In this document: positions 1 to 8,229 of the stretch, one piece after another
How positions within the stretch are numbered: position 1 is the first letter of the stretch
Layout: every line of letters starts with the position of its first letter
Assembly (NCBI GenBank): GCA_937873665.1
Contig: CALMYW010000116.1
Coordinates: 1-37,140 of the forward strand
Length of the DNA stretch: 37,140 bases
Direction of reading: 5' to 3'
DNA from: an uncultured Sphingorhabdus sp.
Lineage (GTDB): Bacteria > Pseudomonadota > Alphaproteobacteria > Sphingomonadales > Sphingomonadaceae
The notes under the pieces: generated by a model
Told to the model about the DNA's origin: nothing
The model's database searches: none
What the model saw: only the letters and a program-made list of their open reading frames with translations
Position numbers and translations under genes: made by a program

Positions 1-53
1 GCAGCGGAATCATAATCCGCGTGTCGGGGGTTCGAGTCCCTCCTCCGCTACCA
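1..53 (+). tRNA. tRNA, anticodon CAT (probably elongator Met), 5' part outside window
   Basis: The anticodon stem is 4-8 paired with 16-20, with loop 9-15 and anticodon CAT at 11-13. The T stem is 26-30 paired with 38-42 around loop TTCGAGT, the acceptor 3' strand is 43-49, the discriminator is A50 and CCA is encoded at 51-53. CAT can mean elongator Met, initiator Met or Ile2; the general look of this 3' half fits elongator Met best. The D arm and 5' acceptor strand lie before base 1. This is the functional copy left after island insertion. Confidence 0.85.
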
Positions 54-107
54 TCACCAAAATCTCGTTTTGTTCCAGTGCTTCCCATATGCACCTCAAA
101 GCCGCAG
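37..107 (+). repeat. attL: 71-bp direct repeat at left island end
   Basis: It matches 37017-37087 at 67 of 71 positions; mismatches are at 56, 81, 82 and 102. It begins in the T arm of the tRNA (last four bases before TCCTCCGCTA) and runs 54 bp beyond the encoded CCA. Matches end sharply at both borders. The tRNA-proximal part restores the tRNA 3' end after integration, the usual arrangement for P4-type integrases. Confidence 0.9.
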
Positions 108-134
108 AAAACTGCAATTTTTGAATGATTCGCG

Positions 135-153
135 TCTCGTTTTGTTCCGGTGC
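135..153 (+). repeat. Second copy of an attL-internal sequence
   Basis: TCTCGTTTTGTTCC-(A/G)-GTGC occurs at 63-81 inside attL and again at 135-153, with 18 of 19 bases identical and an offset of 72 bp. The second copy lies between attL and the integrase gene. It could be an extra binding site or a trace of an earlier insertion or duplication at this site. Confidence 0.6.
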
Positions 154-177
154 GTTTCCATGCTTCCAAATTTGCTG

Positions 178-232
178 TGGGGGTATTTTGGGGGTATTTT
201 CGGCTCCGATTTCAAAGGACCGATACCCCCAA
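178..232 (+). promoter_or_regulatory. Left arm-type repeats, probable integrase and int-promoter sites
   Basis: TGGGGGTATTTT occurs at 178-189 and again at 189-200, offset by 11 bp (about one helical turn). An inverted copy, ATACCCCCAA, lies at 223-232 and ends on the first base of the integrase start codon. Similar repeats lie at 36936-36957 near the right end. P4-family integrases carry an N-terminal arm-binding domain that recognises short repeated sites, so these are the best candidates. Their place in front of int suggests that the integrase controls its own expression. Confidence 0.6.
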
Positions 233-1518
233 TGGCACTCAAGGACATGGAAGCGCGAAACGCAGCCCCGAAAGCGCGGGCCTACAAGCTAGCCGACGGC
301 GAAGGACTCTATCTTCTCGTGCAGCCAAACGGTTCCAAGCTGTGGCGGATGAAGTACCGATTCGCAGGCAAGGAGAAGGTCTTATCCTTTGGGGCCTATC
401 CTGCGGTTTCTGCCGCCTGTGCCCGGCAAGAGCGCCTGAAGGCGAAGCACACACTGTCATTGGGCAAGGATCCGATGGCGGGCTTGATCGATCCAGCAGC
501 CAGTACGGCATCGACGTTTGAGATGGTTGCGCGCCGTTGGCATGACAATCGCAAAGACAGTCTGGATGCGGCGCATGCTAACCGCGTTTGGTCGAGGCTT
601 GAAAGGGACATACTCCCTGCGCTTGGCAATATGGAGATCAACTCCATTGCTGCACCTGAAGTGCTTTCTATGGTTCGCCTTATAGAAGCGAGGGGCGCGC
701 TGGATATCAGCCGTCGCGCAAAGCAAACCGTGGGCCAAGTGTATCAGTTTGCAATTGCCTGTGGTTGGGCAAGCTCGGATCCGAGTACGCACCTGCGAGG
801 TGCGTTGAAACCGAGGCCGCGCGTCAAGCACATGAGCCGTTTGCCTTTCCGCGATTTTCCGGAATTTTTGGTCAAGCTCGACTCCTACGTCGAGGAAAAC
901 GCGAGACGGTCGCTTATCACACGTAGTGCGGTCTCATTTGCTCTTCTTACTTGGGTTAGGAGCAAGGAGCTGCGATTTGCACAACGCAATGAGTTCGAAG
1001 GGCTTGGCACAACCAACGCGCTTTGGCGGATCCCTAGTGATCGCATGAAAATGAAGCGGGATCATGTCGTTCCGCTTTCACGACAGGCTCAGGCACTTGT
1101 TGAAGAGTTGATGAGCAATGGAGCAGGCCAATATCTTTTTCCTGGCATCAAACCCTTGAGCTCACTTTCGGAAAACACGATGATTTATGCGCTCTATCGC
1201 ATGGGCTATATTGGCCGCCAGACCATTCATGGTTTTCGGAGTCTTGCAAGCACTTGGGCAAATGAGCAACTGATCGAGTTCGGGGAGCCAGCCGTTTGGG
1301 TCCGAAAATATCACGAGGATTGGGTCGAGATGCAGCTCGCCCATTCTGAAGAGAATGAAGTGAGGGGTGCCTACAATGCAGCAGAGTATCTCGCCCCGCG
1401 TCGGCGCATGATGCAGGATTGGGCTGATTATGTTGATGAGCAAAGAAATGTCGGAAGGGCAGCCGCATTGGCATCATCGAGGATCAGTGGCCCGCCACAC
1501 TTAAAATTGGTTGGTTAG
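232..1518 (+). CDS. int: P4-type tyrosine recombinase (island integrase)
   Basis: This site-specific recombinase should insert and excise the island at the tRNA gene. The 428-residue protein has an N-terminal DUF4102-type arm-binding domain (about 1-90, with 'YKLADGEGLYLLVQPNGSK'), a SAM-like core-binding domain (about 95-190) and a catalytic domain (about 210-400). The catalytic set appears complete: R243 in TWVRSKELR, H333 and R336 in HGFRS, H371 in QLAHS and nucleophile Y381. The start at 232 fits the conserved family beginning MALKD; upstream in-frame codons (from TTG at 70) would read through the att repeat. The Shine-Dalgarno sequence is weak (AAAGGA, about 13 bases away). It reads away from the tRNA into the island. 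Confidence 0.93.
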   Translation: MALKDMEARNAAPKARAYKLADGEGLYLLVQPNGSKLWRMKYRFAGKEKVLSFGAYPAVSAACARQERLKAKHTLSLGKDPMAGLIDPAASTASTFEMVARRWHDNRKDSLDAAHANRVWSRLERDILPALGNMEINSIAAPEVLSMVRLIEARGALDISRRAKQTVGQVYQFAIACGWASSDPSTHLRGALKPRPRVKHMSRLPFRDFPEFLVKLDSYVEENARRSLITRSAVSFALLTWVRSKELRFAQRNEFEGLGTTNALWRIPSDRMKMKRDHVVPLSRQAQALVEELMSNGAGQYLFPGIKPLSSLSENTMIYALYRMGYIGRQTIHGFRSLASTWANEQLIEFGEPAVWVRKYHEDWVEMQLAHSEENEVRGAYNAAEYLAPRRRMMQDWADYVDEQRNVGRAAALASSRISGPPHLKLVG

Positions 1519-1603
1519 AATTTTGCAAAGACCTTTGTGATGCGACTTGGTGACCATCAGCGGGCGTATAGATCGACTGGACAATATGCGGATAATGACC
1601 CGC

Positions 1604-1816
1604 CTAATCTCGCCCTTCTCCCCTAATCCATTCGACGCATACCCGGTCGAACCCGGCCTGTACGCCTTCGATCACAACAGATTGCCCGATGAAATGCTCG
1701 TCACCCGCTTGCAGGTCGAGCGCCCAGATGTGACCATCATGTGTTTCAAGGACCGGTCCTCTGGCGCTGGTCGACAATCGTCCGGTCAGCCGATGCCGCA
1801 TTCCATTTTCCGTCAT
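1604..1816 (-). CDS. Small DUF5818 domain protein
   Basis: This is a 70-residue protein of unknown function. The pattern RHRLTGRLS...RGPVLETHDGHIWALDL...IGQSVVIEGVQAGFDRVCVEWI is typical of DUF5818, small beta-rich proteins common in sphingomonads and their plasmids. The start at 1816 places the family's usual beginning (a few residues, then G-x-RHxLTG) correctly and lies 16 bases after the stop codon of the upstream lytic transglycosylase, suggesting translational coupling. Alternative starts at 1873 or 1882 would overlap that gene. It is transcribed with the transglycosylase, away from the TOPRIM gene. Confidence 0.65.
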   Translation of the reverse strand: MTENGMRHRLTGRLSTSARGPVLETHDGHIWALDLQAGDEHFIGQSVVIEGVQAGFDRVCVEWIRGEGRD

Positions 1817-1832
1817 TTGCAATGCGCCCCGC

Positions 1833-2507
1833 TCAACTCCTGTTCCCAAAAACAGCCCATCGCGAAAGGACATTGCTGACATAGCCCGGCGTTTCCTTGT
1901 TGTCGGGAATTCCCTTAGCGCGTGAGACCGCGCCGGGACCGGCATTATAGGCGGCAACGGCCAAGTGCACCAATCCAAATTTGTCGAGCATCTGGCGCAA
2001 ATAGCGTGCCGCTCCGTCGATATTCTCATAGGGATCAAACCGGTTACGGACGCCAAGGCCGCTTGCTGTCGGCGGCATGAGTTGGCCAAGCCCTCCGGCA
2101 CCCTTGGGACTTACCGCAAGGGGATTATATTTGGATTCCACCCAGATAAGTGCATCGAGCAGTCCTTTGGGAAGAGAATGGCGCACCTCTGCGGACGACA
2201 CCCATGGCAAATAGACGCTCCTTCGGAATGATGATCGACGATGTGGCTTTTGCGCTGAAACCGCCTTGATCCGGGTTGCTGGCTGTTTGAGCGGGACGGG
2301 CTCGAGGGGGCTGGGCTGTAACGCAGAAATCTTTTCAGGCCATTGCCCATGCGTGCGGAGCACAAAGTCCTGGCCGCTCTGGGTTTCGACACCGGGCTCG
2401 CTGGGCACCGCAAGCGACAATGATAGTTCTTGCGATGGCAGTTCCTGTGCTGCGAGGGTTGCAGGAAGGGCGAGGCTTGAGATCAGTACCAAGAGGGGTT
2501 TGCGCAT
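1833..2507 (-). CDS. Secreted lytic transglycosylase (SLT domain, VirB1-like)
   Basis: The enzyme should cleave peptidoglycan glycan strands in the periplasm, a job VirB1-like proteins do when a conjugation channel is built. The 224-residue protein has a signal peptide (about 1-20, cleavage near TLAA), a low-complexity linker (25-100) and a C-terminal goose-type lysozyme/SLT domain (about 105-220). Catalytic glutamate is E124 in WVESKYNP, followed by GAGGLGQLMP and AVAAYNAGPGAV, all classic SLT motifs. Divergent from the TOPRIM gene, with about 130 bp between them. No other secretion genes are nearby, so it is probably a leftover of a transfer module, or serves a host system. Confidence 0.85.
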   Translation of the reverse strand: MRKPLLVLISSLALPATLAAQELPSQELSLSLAVPSEPGVETQSGQDFVLRTHGQWPEKISALQPSPLEPVPLKQPATRIKAVSAQKPHRRSSFRRSVYLPWVSSAEVRHSLPKGLLDALIWVESKYNPLAVSPKGAGGLGQLMPPTASGLGVRNRFDPYENIDGAARYLRQMLDKFGLVHLAVAAYNAGPGAVSRAKGIPDNKETPGYVSNVLSRWAVFGNRS

Positions 2508-2637
2508 GATGGTTCTTTTCCGATTGTTGCGAATCGATGGAGAACATATTAAGAACTAACGCCTGTAGGAAAACGGTTTCGCGAGTGAGCAGAGCGGAGG
2601 CTGCGAGGGGCGTGCGATCCATGTGAAGGAATTGCCC

Positions 2638-3543
2638 ATGCCTCTTGCTCAGACTGCTCGCTCGTCCAGACTTGAATCCCGCGCCAAAGAGATTGTCGAA
2701 GCGCTCGGCGGCCATTGGGGGCGGGGCAGGGGCATGTGCTGCTGTCCGGCTCATGATGACCGGACGCCGTCGCTGGCCATTGGTCTTGGCGCTCAAGCTA
2801 TATTGTTTCACTGCTTTGCAGGATGCACGAGTGCGGCCGTTCTCGGAGGATTGGCGCAACATGGTTTTAAGGCACGGGATTTGTTCGATGGTGGTGGCGC
2901 TCCGGTAGAACCTGTGGCCAAGGAAACTAGGCCCGATTGGAATGCATTGCGGCTGTGGAGGGATGCTGTGCCGCTTACCGACACCATCGCCGCGAGATAT
3001 CTCGCTGCCCGGTTCATTAATGCGGTTTCGCCAGAACTGCGTTTCCACGCAGCCACACCATTGGGTCAGAGACCCAATGTGCGGTTTTTGCCTGCATTGC
3101 TGGCTGCGGTCCGAATGGATGGCGGTATTGTCGCCATTCAAAGGACCTTTCTGGACCCCGTATCGGGCAAAAAGGCACCGTTCACAAAGCCCAAGCGCGC
3201 ACTGGGGCGACTTGGCACTGGTGCTGTACGGCTCTTTCCACCCCGCAACGGAACTCTTGGCCTGGCCGAAGGCGTGGAAAGTGCCTTGTCGGTCAAGATA
3301 CTGCGTGATGTTGCTTGCTGGGCGACGCTCGGCAATGAGCGCTTTGGCTTGGTGGCCGTCCCGGAGAGCGTCACTGAACTGCACCTCTTTATTGACGCAG
3401 ATGCCGGGGGCGACCTGGCGCTTGCGCGCGGGCTCGAAGCCTATGCCTGTCAGGGCCGGACGATCATTCCCCACCGCCCGGATGTGGAAGGAGATGACTG
3501 GAACGATGTCTTGGTTCGACTGCGCTCTCGAAAGGCCGCCTGA
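2638..3543 (+). CDS. Zinc-finger/TOPRIM primase-like protein (DUF7146 type)
   Basis: This is a 301-residue protein of the type found on plasmids and islands, related to the DnaG primase core. The N-terminus has a CHC2-like zinc finger: C36-P-A-H39, then C59 and C63 in HCFAGC. The C-terminus has a TOPRIM fold, with E211 in LAEGVESALS and the acidic pair D253/D255 in FIDADAGG. It could prime DNA synthesis or process DNA during element replication or transfer. The ATG at 2638 is chosen because AAGGA lies 8 bases upstream; a GTG at 2623 is in frame but lacks such a site. The helicase gene follows 90 bp downstream on the same strand, so the two probably act together. Confidence 0.82.
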   Translation: MPLAQTARSSRLESRAKEIVEALGGHWGRGRGMCCCPAHDDRTPSLAIGLGAQAILFHCFAGCTSAAVLGGLAQHGFKARDLFDGGGAPVEPVAKETRPDWNALRLWRDAVPLTDTIAARYLAARFINAVSPELRFHAATPLGQRPNVRFLPALLAAVRMDGGIVAIQRTFLDPVSGKKAPFTKPKRALGRLGTGAVRLFPPRNGTLGLAEGVESALSVKILRDVACWATLGNERFGLVAVPESVTELHLFIDADAGGDLALARGLEAYACQGRTIIPHRPDVEGDDWNDVLVRLRSRKAA

Positions 3544-3633
3544 ACAGCGACAAGAGGAAAGGGGGCTTTTGCCTGTGTGAGGCTCTGGCGCGATGGTCGC
3601 GCTGACAAGGGAGCCTCGCTCAGGAGGCTTGCT

Positions 3634-6600
3634 ATGAATATTCCCCTTCGTCTGTTCGACTTTCCATCGACTGAACATCCCGCAATTGTCGTTGCCAGAC
3701 ACTTGGCGGACGGACTTGCCTCGGGCACTGCGATCACCCGCAAATCGGTGTCGGACCGCTTCGTCGCGGTGACTGGCTCCAGTGACGCGGACAATCGCTG
3801 GTCTGTGCGCGACATGAACATCGCTGTTGAACTCGCCCAACTGCTCTGGCTGCGGGATCATGGCCGTGTGCATGTGAAGGACACGACCGAAACAGCTTTT
3901 GCAGCATTCGAGACGCTCGCGAGGCTCGTTCCCGCCCAGCACAATCGCAGCGAAGAACAGATTGAGCTTCAGCAATTCTCCACCCCTCTGGCATTGTCCT
4001 GGATTGCGGCGCGGGCCGCGGCCATTCGGTCCGAAGATGTCGTCCTCGAACCATCGGCGGGCACCGGGATGCTCGCGATCTGGCCTCAAACCTTGGGTGC
4101 AAAGATCATTCTCAACGAAATCGCGCCGTTGCGCCGTGAATGCCTGCATGCGCTCTTTCCGAAGCTTTCAGTTACGATTCATGATGGCGAACTGATCGAT
4201 GAACTGCTTGACCCGTCGCTGCTTCCGTCCGTCGTTCTGATCAACCCGCCCTTTTCGGTTGGACTGGAGCGCGGCCATGATGGCCGGACCGGCGCGCGTC
4301 ATGTGCGGTCTGCCTTCAGGCGACTGCGCGTAGGGGGACGGCTGGTGGCCATCATGCCCGAATGGTTTGATGCCTCAGATTTCAAATCCAGTCTGAACGA
4401 GCCGCTTTCCATCAGGCTGAACATCACTATCGATCGTGCCTTTGCGCGACAGGGCACCGGGATCACAACCCGGTTGATCGTGATCGACAAGACTGTTTGC
4501 GACAAAGTGCCTCTGACAGGCATGGCCGCAAGCCTTTGCGACCTTGCTGCACGTGTCGATCAGCTTGTGCCGCGCTTACAATTGCAGGGGATTGGAGCGC
4601 CTCGGACGATGCCAAAGCCGCTTGGGCTTCGTCTGGTCACAGCGGGCACTCCCTTGCGCCCCGCTCTCCCTGCACGGCCCAAAGCTGTCGGCACCACACG
4701 CGGCGAACTGTTGGCCTTCAAACCATTGGTAACCCCAGCGCCGATCCTTCCACAGATTGGACATTATCTGCCCTACCGACCCAGTCGGATCGAGATCGAA
4801 GGGGCGGCGCTTCATCCTACGCCGTTGGTGGAATCGGTCGCCATGGGATCCATTGCTGCCCCCATTCCACACGTCAGGCCCTTGCTTCCGTCAAGCGCTC
4901 TCGAAAAGGGAGTGCTGTCGCAGGCACAGCTTGAAACGCTTGTCTATGCAGTCGGGGCCTTCTCGCGTGATCTGCCGGGACGTTATTTGTCCGAGGACAA
5001 AGGCTGCAGCCTTGCCGCGAACGAGCAGGGTCATGTCTATCGCACCGGCTTCTTTCTCGGTGACGGCACCGGAGCAGGGAAAGGGCGTCAGGTCGCGAGT
5101 ATCATCCTCGATGCTTGGCTGAACGGCGTCAAGCGTCACATCTGGCTCTCGAAGAATGAAGCGCTGCTCGAAGATGCACGACGCGATTGGGCGGCGCTGG
5201 GTGGATTGTCGCTCGATATCCAGCCTTTGTCGCAATGGAAGCTCGGCAGGCCCGTCGCGATGGATCAGGGCATCCTGTTCGTCACCTACCCGACACTGCG
5301 TTCGGGACGTGGTGATGCGACCCGGCTTGATCAGATTTTGGCCTGGGCTGGCGATGAATTCGAAGGCGTCATAGCCTTCGATGAGGCTCACGCGATGGCC
5401 AATGCGGCAGGTGGTGAGGGCAGTCGCGGCAAGGTCAAGGGCTCGGAACAGGGCATAGCCGGTGTCCGTCTCCAGAATCTGCTGCCGCGTGCACGTGTTC
5501 TTTATGCTTCAGCAACCGGAGCCTCTGACGTCAACAATCTGGCCTATGCGACCCGCCTCGGCCTTTGGGGACCGCAGACCGCCTTTGCGACGCGCGAAAA
5601 ATTTGTGGCGGATATTCGTGCAGGCGGGATTGCGGCGATGGGGGTGGGCGGGCGCGGGCTCAAAACCAGGGGGGTCTACCACGCCCGGGCCTTATCCTTT
5701 GCCGGTGTTGAATATGATGTCCTCGAACATGAGCTGACGGACGCGCAGATCGCGGTTTACGATGCCTATGCGCAAGCGTGGGCGATCATTCATGGCAATC
5801 TTCGTGAAGCGCTGGAGGCGACGCGCATAGTCGATGAAGACAGCGGCGACACACTCAATTCGGGCGCTAAATCTGCAGCCTTGTCGGTGTTTGAAGGAAC
5901 GAAACAGCGCTTTTTCGCGCAGCTCCTTTTGTCGATGAAGCTGCCAAGCCTGTTGCCAGCCATCCAGACGAGCCTGAACGACGGCCAGGCGGTCGTGGTG
6001 CAATTGGTGTCGACAGCCGAAGCTATGCTCAACCGCAGGCTAGCCGACCTGACGCCACAGGAACGCGAACATCTCGACATCGACTTGTCGCCCCGCGAAT
6101 ATGTCGTTGACTATTTGATGAAGAGTTTCCCGGTGCGGCTCATGCAAGTCTTCACCGATGAAAATGGTGATCCGCGCTCAGAACCTATGTCTGATGGCGA
6201 CGGCAATCCCGTTCTGTGCCGCCGCGCCCTTGAAGCCCGCGACCGGATGGTCGAGCAGCTCTGTGCGCTTCCGCCGATTGCGACAGCACTGGATGCCATC
6301 ATCGAACGTTTTGGTGTCGATAAGGTTGCCGAAGTGACCGGGCGGACGAAGCGGCTTATCATTGGAGCAGACGGCGTACAGAAGCTTCAGTCCCGTACAC
6401 CCCGCGCCAACCTCCTTGAAACCCAGGCGTTCATGGATGGTGACAAGCGCATTCTCGTCTTCTCAGATGCTGGAGGGACGGGGCGGAGCTACCATGCGGA
6501 CCTTGGTGCCAAAAACCAGGCGCGGCGGGCGCATTTTCTGCTGGAGCCAGGCTGGCGGGCTGACGCGGCTATCCAGGGGCTGGGGCGGACCAACCGCACC

Positions 6601-7875
6601 AATCAGGCTTCAGCCCCGCTGTTCCGTCCGGTCACGACCAATGTCAAAGGCGAACGGCGCTTCATCTCCACAATCGCGCGGCGGCTTGATACGCTCGGCG
6701 CCCTGACGCGCGGTCAGCGCCAGACCGGGGGGCAAAACCTGTTCGATCCGGCCGACAATCTTGAAAGCCAATATGCCAAGGATGCGCTGACAAGCTGGTT
6801 CGGTCTCCTCTATGCCGGAAAGCTGGACGCTGTGGCGTTGAGCCGGTTCGAGGAGCTTTCGGGTCTGCGAATTGCGGCAAAGGACGGCGGAATGGTCGAC
6901 GATTTGCCGCCGATCCAACGTTGGCTTAATCGGATTCTCGCTTTCCCGATTGGTCTTCAGAACGCGATCTTTGACGAATATCTGGGGCTCGTCGAGGCAC
7001 GGGTCGATGCCGCCCGGCAAGCCGGTACTCTTGATCTTGGTGTTGAAACGCTTCCAGTCGAGAGTTTTGACATATTGGAAGATCGGATCATCCGGACCGA
7101 TGAAGCCTCTGGGGCCACCACTCACCTTCTCGAAATCGAAATCGCTCGGGCACTGCACCCCTTGTCGTTTGATCGGCTGATGTCGATCCACGGCACAACT
7201 GGCCGGAACTGGAAGGCCCTCAAGAATGAACGTTCAGGGCGCGTTGCTCTGATGATCCCCGCACGGCGATTGCTGACCGACGAGGGCGAACGCATTGACC
7301 GGTTCGAGCTTATTCGCCCTCTGAAGCGGGATTATCTGACCGCCGATCAGCTTGCAGAGAGCCACTGGGAGCCCATTCACGTCGAAAGCTTCGAAAAGCT
7401 TTGGAACGCTGAAGCGGAGGACGTCGCAAGGTCGCTCAAGCGCGAGCGCCTCCATCTGGCGACAGGACTGCTATTACCTGTCTGGGACAAGCTTCCAGAC
7501 GAATGTGTGCGTGTGACGCGGATTGCTGCCCAGGATGGTGCTTCGCTGTTGGGACGGGAGATCCCTGCGGTCTATATTCCCGATCTCGCTGAAGCGCTTG
7601 GATTGAACATTGAGGCCAGTGTTCCGGTCGAGGGGCTCTCAAATCTTGTTCTCAAGACAGGCAAAGCAATGCCGGTCAAAGGGCCAGAACCATTGACCTT
7701 GAAGCGTTCGCTCGTGAACGGCAGCCAGCGGATGGAACTGACAGGCTGGAGCCATGAACGGCTCAATTGGTATAAGGCGCAAGGATGCTTCACTGAGATT
7801 ATCCGCTATCAAACGCGACTGTTTGTACCGCTCAATGAAGGATCGGTCGTCCTCGCACGCATCGGGATCAGCTAG
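3634..7875 (+). CDS. Strawberry-notch-type helicase with N-terminal methyltransferase-like domain
   Basis: This 1413-residue protein is of the kind seen on alphaproteobacterial plasmids and ICEs. Residues about 120-260 form a Rossmann methyltransferase-like domain with E139-PSAGTG-145 (SAM site) and N204-PPF207, the catalytic motif of adenine-N6 methyltransferases. Residues about 430-720 form a Strawberry-notch ATPase: Walker A GDGTGAGKGR (K483), D583-EAH586, then ASATGASDVNN. Residues about 880-1040 form the helicase C part, ending in QGLGRTNRTNQ (R985, R988). The AGGAGG at 3621-3626, 7 bases before the ATG at 3634, decides the start; the frame is open from 3577. It probably remodels nucleic acid during element transfer or replication. 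Whether the methyltransferase part is active is unknown. Confidence 0.85.
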   Translation: MNIPLRLFDFPSTEHPAIVVARHLADGLASGTAITRKSVSDRFVAVTGSSDADNRWSVRDMNIAVELAQLLWLRDHGRVHVKDTTETAFAAFETLARLVPAQHNRSEEQIELQQFSTPLALSWIAARAAAIRSEDVVLEPSAGTGMLAIWPQTLGAKIILNEIAPLRRECLHALFPKLSVTIHDGELIDELLDPSLLPSVVLINPPFSVGLERGHDGRTGARHVRSAFRRLRVGGRLVAIMPEWFDASDFKSSLNEPLSIRLNITIDRAFARQGTGITTRLIVIDKTVCDKVPLTGMAASLCDLAARVDQLVPRLQLQGIGAPRTMPKPLGLRLVTAGTPLRPALPARPKAVGTTRGELLAFKPLVTPAPILPQIGHYLPYRPSRIEIEGAALHPTPLVESVAMGSIAAPIPHVRPLLPSSALEKGVLSQAQLETLVYAVGAFSRDLPGRYLSEDKGCSLAANEQGHVYRTGFFLGDGTGAGKGRQVASIILDAWLNGVKRHIWLSKNEALLEDARRDWAALGGLSLDIQPLSQWKLGRPVAMDQGILFVTYPTLRSGRGDATRLDQILAWAGDEFEGVIAFDEAHAMANAAGGEGSRGKVKGSEQGIAGVRLQNLLPRARVLYASATGASDVNNLAYATRLGLWGPQTAFATREKFVADIRAGGIAAMGVGGRGLKTRGVYHARALSFAGVEYDVLEHELTDAQIAVYDAYAQAWAIIHGNLREALEATRIVDEDSGDTLNSGAKSAALSVFEGTKQRFFAQLLLSMKLPSLLPAIQTSLNDGQAVVVQLVSTAEAMLNRRLADLTPQEREHLDIDLSPREYVVDYLMKSFPVRLMQVFTDENGDPRSEPMSDGDGNPVLCRRALEARDRMVEQLCALPPIATALDAIIERFGVDKVAEVTGRTKRLIIGADGVQKLQSRTPRANLLETQAFMDGDKRILVFSDAGGTGRSYHADLGAKNQARRAHFLLEPGWRADAAIQGLGRTNRTNQASAPLFRPVTTNVKGERRFISTIARRLDTLGALTRGQRQTGGQNLFDPADNLESQYAKDALTSWFGLLYAGKLDAVALSRFEELSGLRIAAKDGGMVDDLPPIQRWLNRILAFPIGLQNAIFDEYLGLVEARVDAARQAGTLDLGVETLPVESFDILEDRIIRTDEASGATTHLLEIEIARALHPLSFDRLMSIHGTTGRNWKALKNERSGRVALMIPARRLLTDEGERIDRFELIRPLKRDYLTADQLAESHWEPIHVESFEKLWNAEAEDVARSLKRERLHLATGLLLPVWDKLPDECVRVTRIAAQDGASLLGREIPAVYIPDLAEALGLNIEASVPVEGLSNLVLKTGKAMPVKGPEPLTLKRSLVNGSQRMELTGWSHERLNWYKAQGCFTEIIRYQTRLFVPLNEGSVVLARIGIS

Positions 7876-8229
7876 GTTCGTGTAGTGACTTCGGGCCAAT
7901 CATAGTCAATTGTAAACGACCAAGGATTGGCTTGGTCCGGAAAGGTTGCTTCTAGGAGTTGAAATGCGTTCATCAGACGCGGGTTCAGTTTTCTGCCACT
8001 TCCGTTTTCGAGACATTCGCAACATTGTTGGGATTAAAACACTCGCTCCAAACGCGACATTGGTTTGGGTTGGATTGCTAACTCGGAGGATTTTGCTCCC
8101 CCAGTCTTTCGGCTTCAGACGCTGCCGACCATTCCTATCAGGCGGCGAACTATGACGGAAGAGTTTGTGCATATCCTCAGGTAAAGTCCCAAGTAGCGAT
8201 GGCTGCATATAATATCCTCGCCACAGGGG
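7876..8229. other. Intergenic stretch between helicase and FGE genes
   Basis: No recognisable gene is present. A perfect 7-bp hairpin, GACCAAG (7918-7924) and CTTGGTC (7931-7937), lies about 40 bp after the helicase stop and may end transcription, though no T-run follows. A 100-codon minus-strand frame at 7906-8208 has a passable Shine-Dalgarno sequence (GAGGA) before its ATG but matches nothing I recognise, and the overlapping plus-strand frame 7946-8155 is no better. This is also the junction between the DNA-processing and glucuronide modules. Confidence 0.5.

Noticed and set aside
70..231. In-frame N-terminal extension of the integrase from TTG at 70
   Set aside because: It translates the att repeat and the G-rich arm sites, and the family N-terminus MALKD starts at 232.
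2335..4149. 604-codon open frame on the minus strand
   Set aside because: It lies opposite the TOPRIM and helicase genes and resembles no protein family; it is a shadow frame of GC-rich coding DNA.
3634..7875. Helicase-methyltransferase as a stand-alone restriction or defence system
   Set aside because: No partner nuclease or recognition subunit is nearby, and the gene context (TOPRIM, transglycosylase) fits element transfer better. Kept only as a question in the findings.
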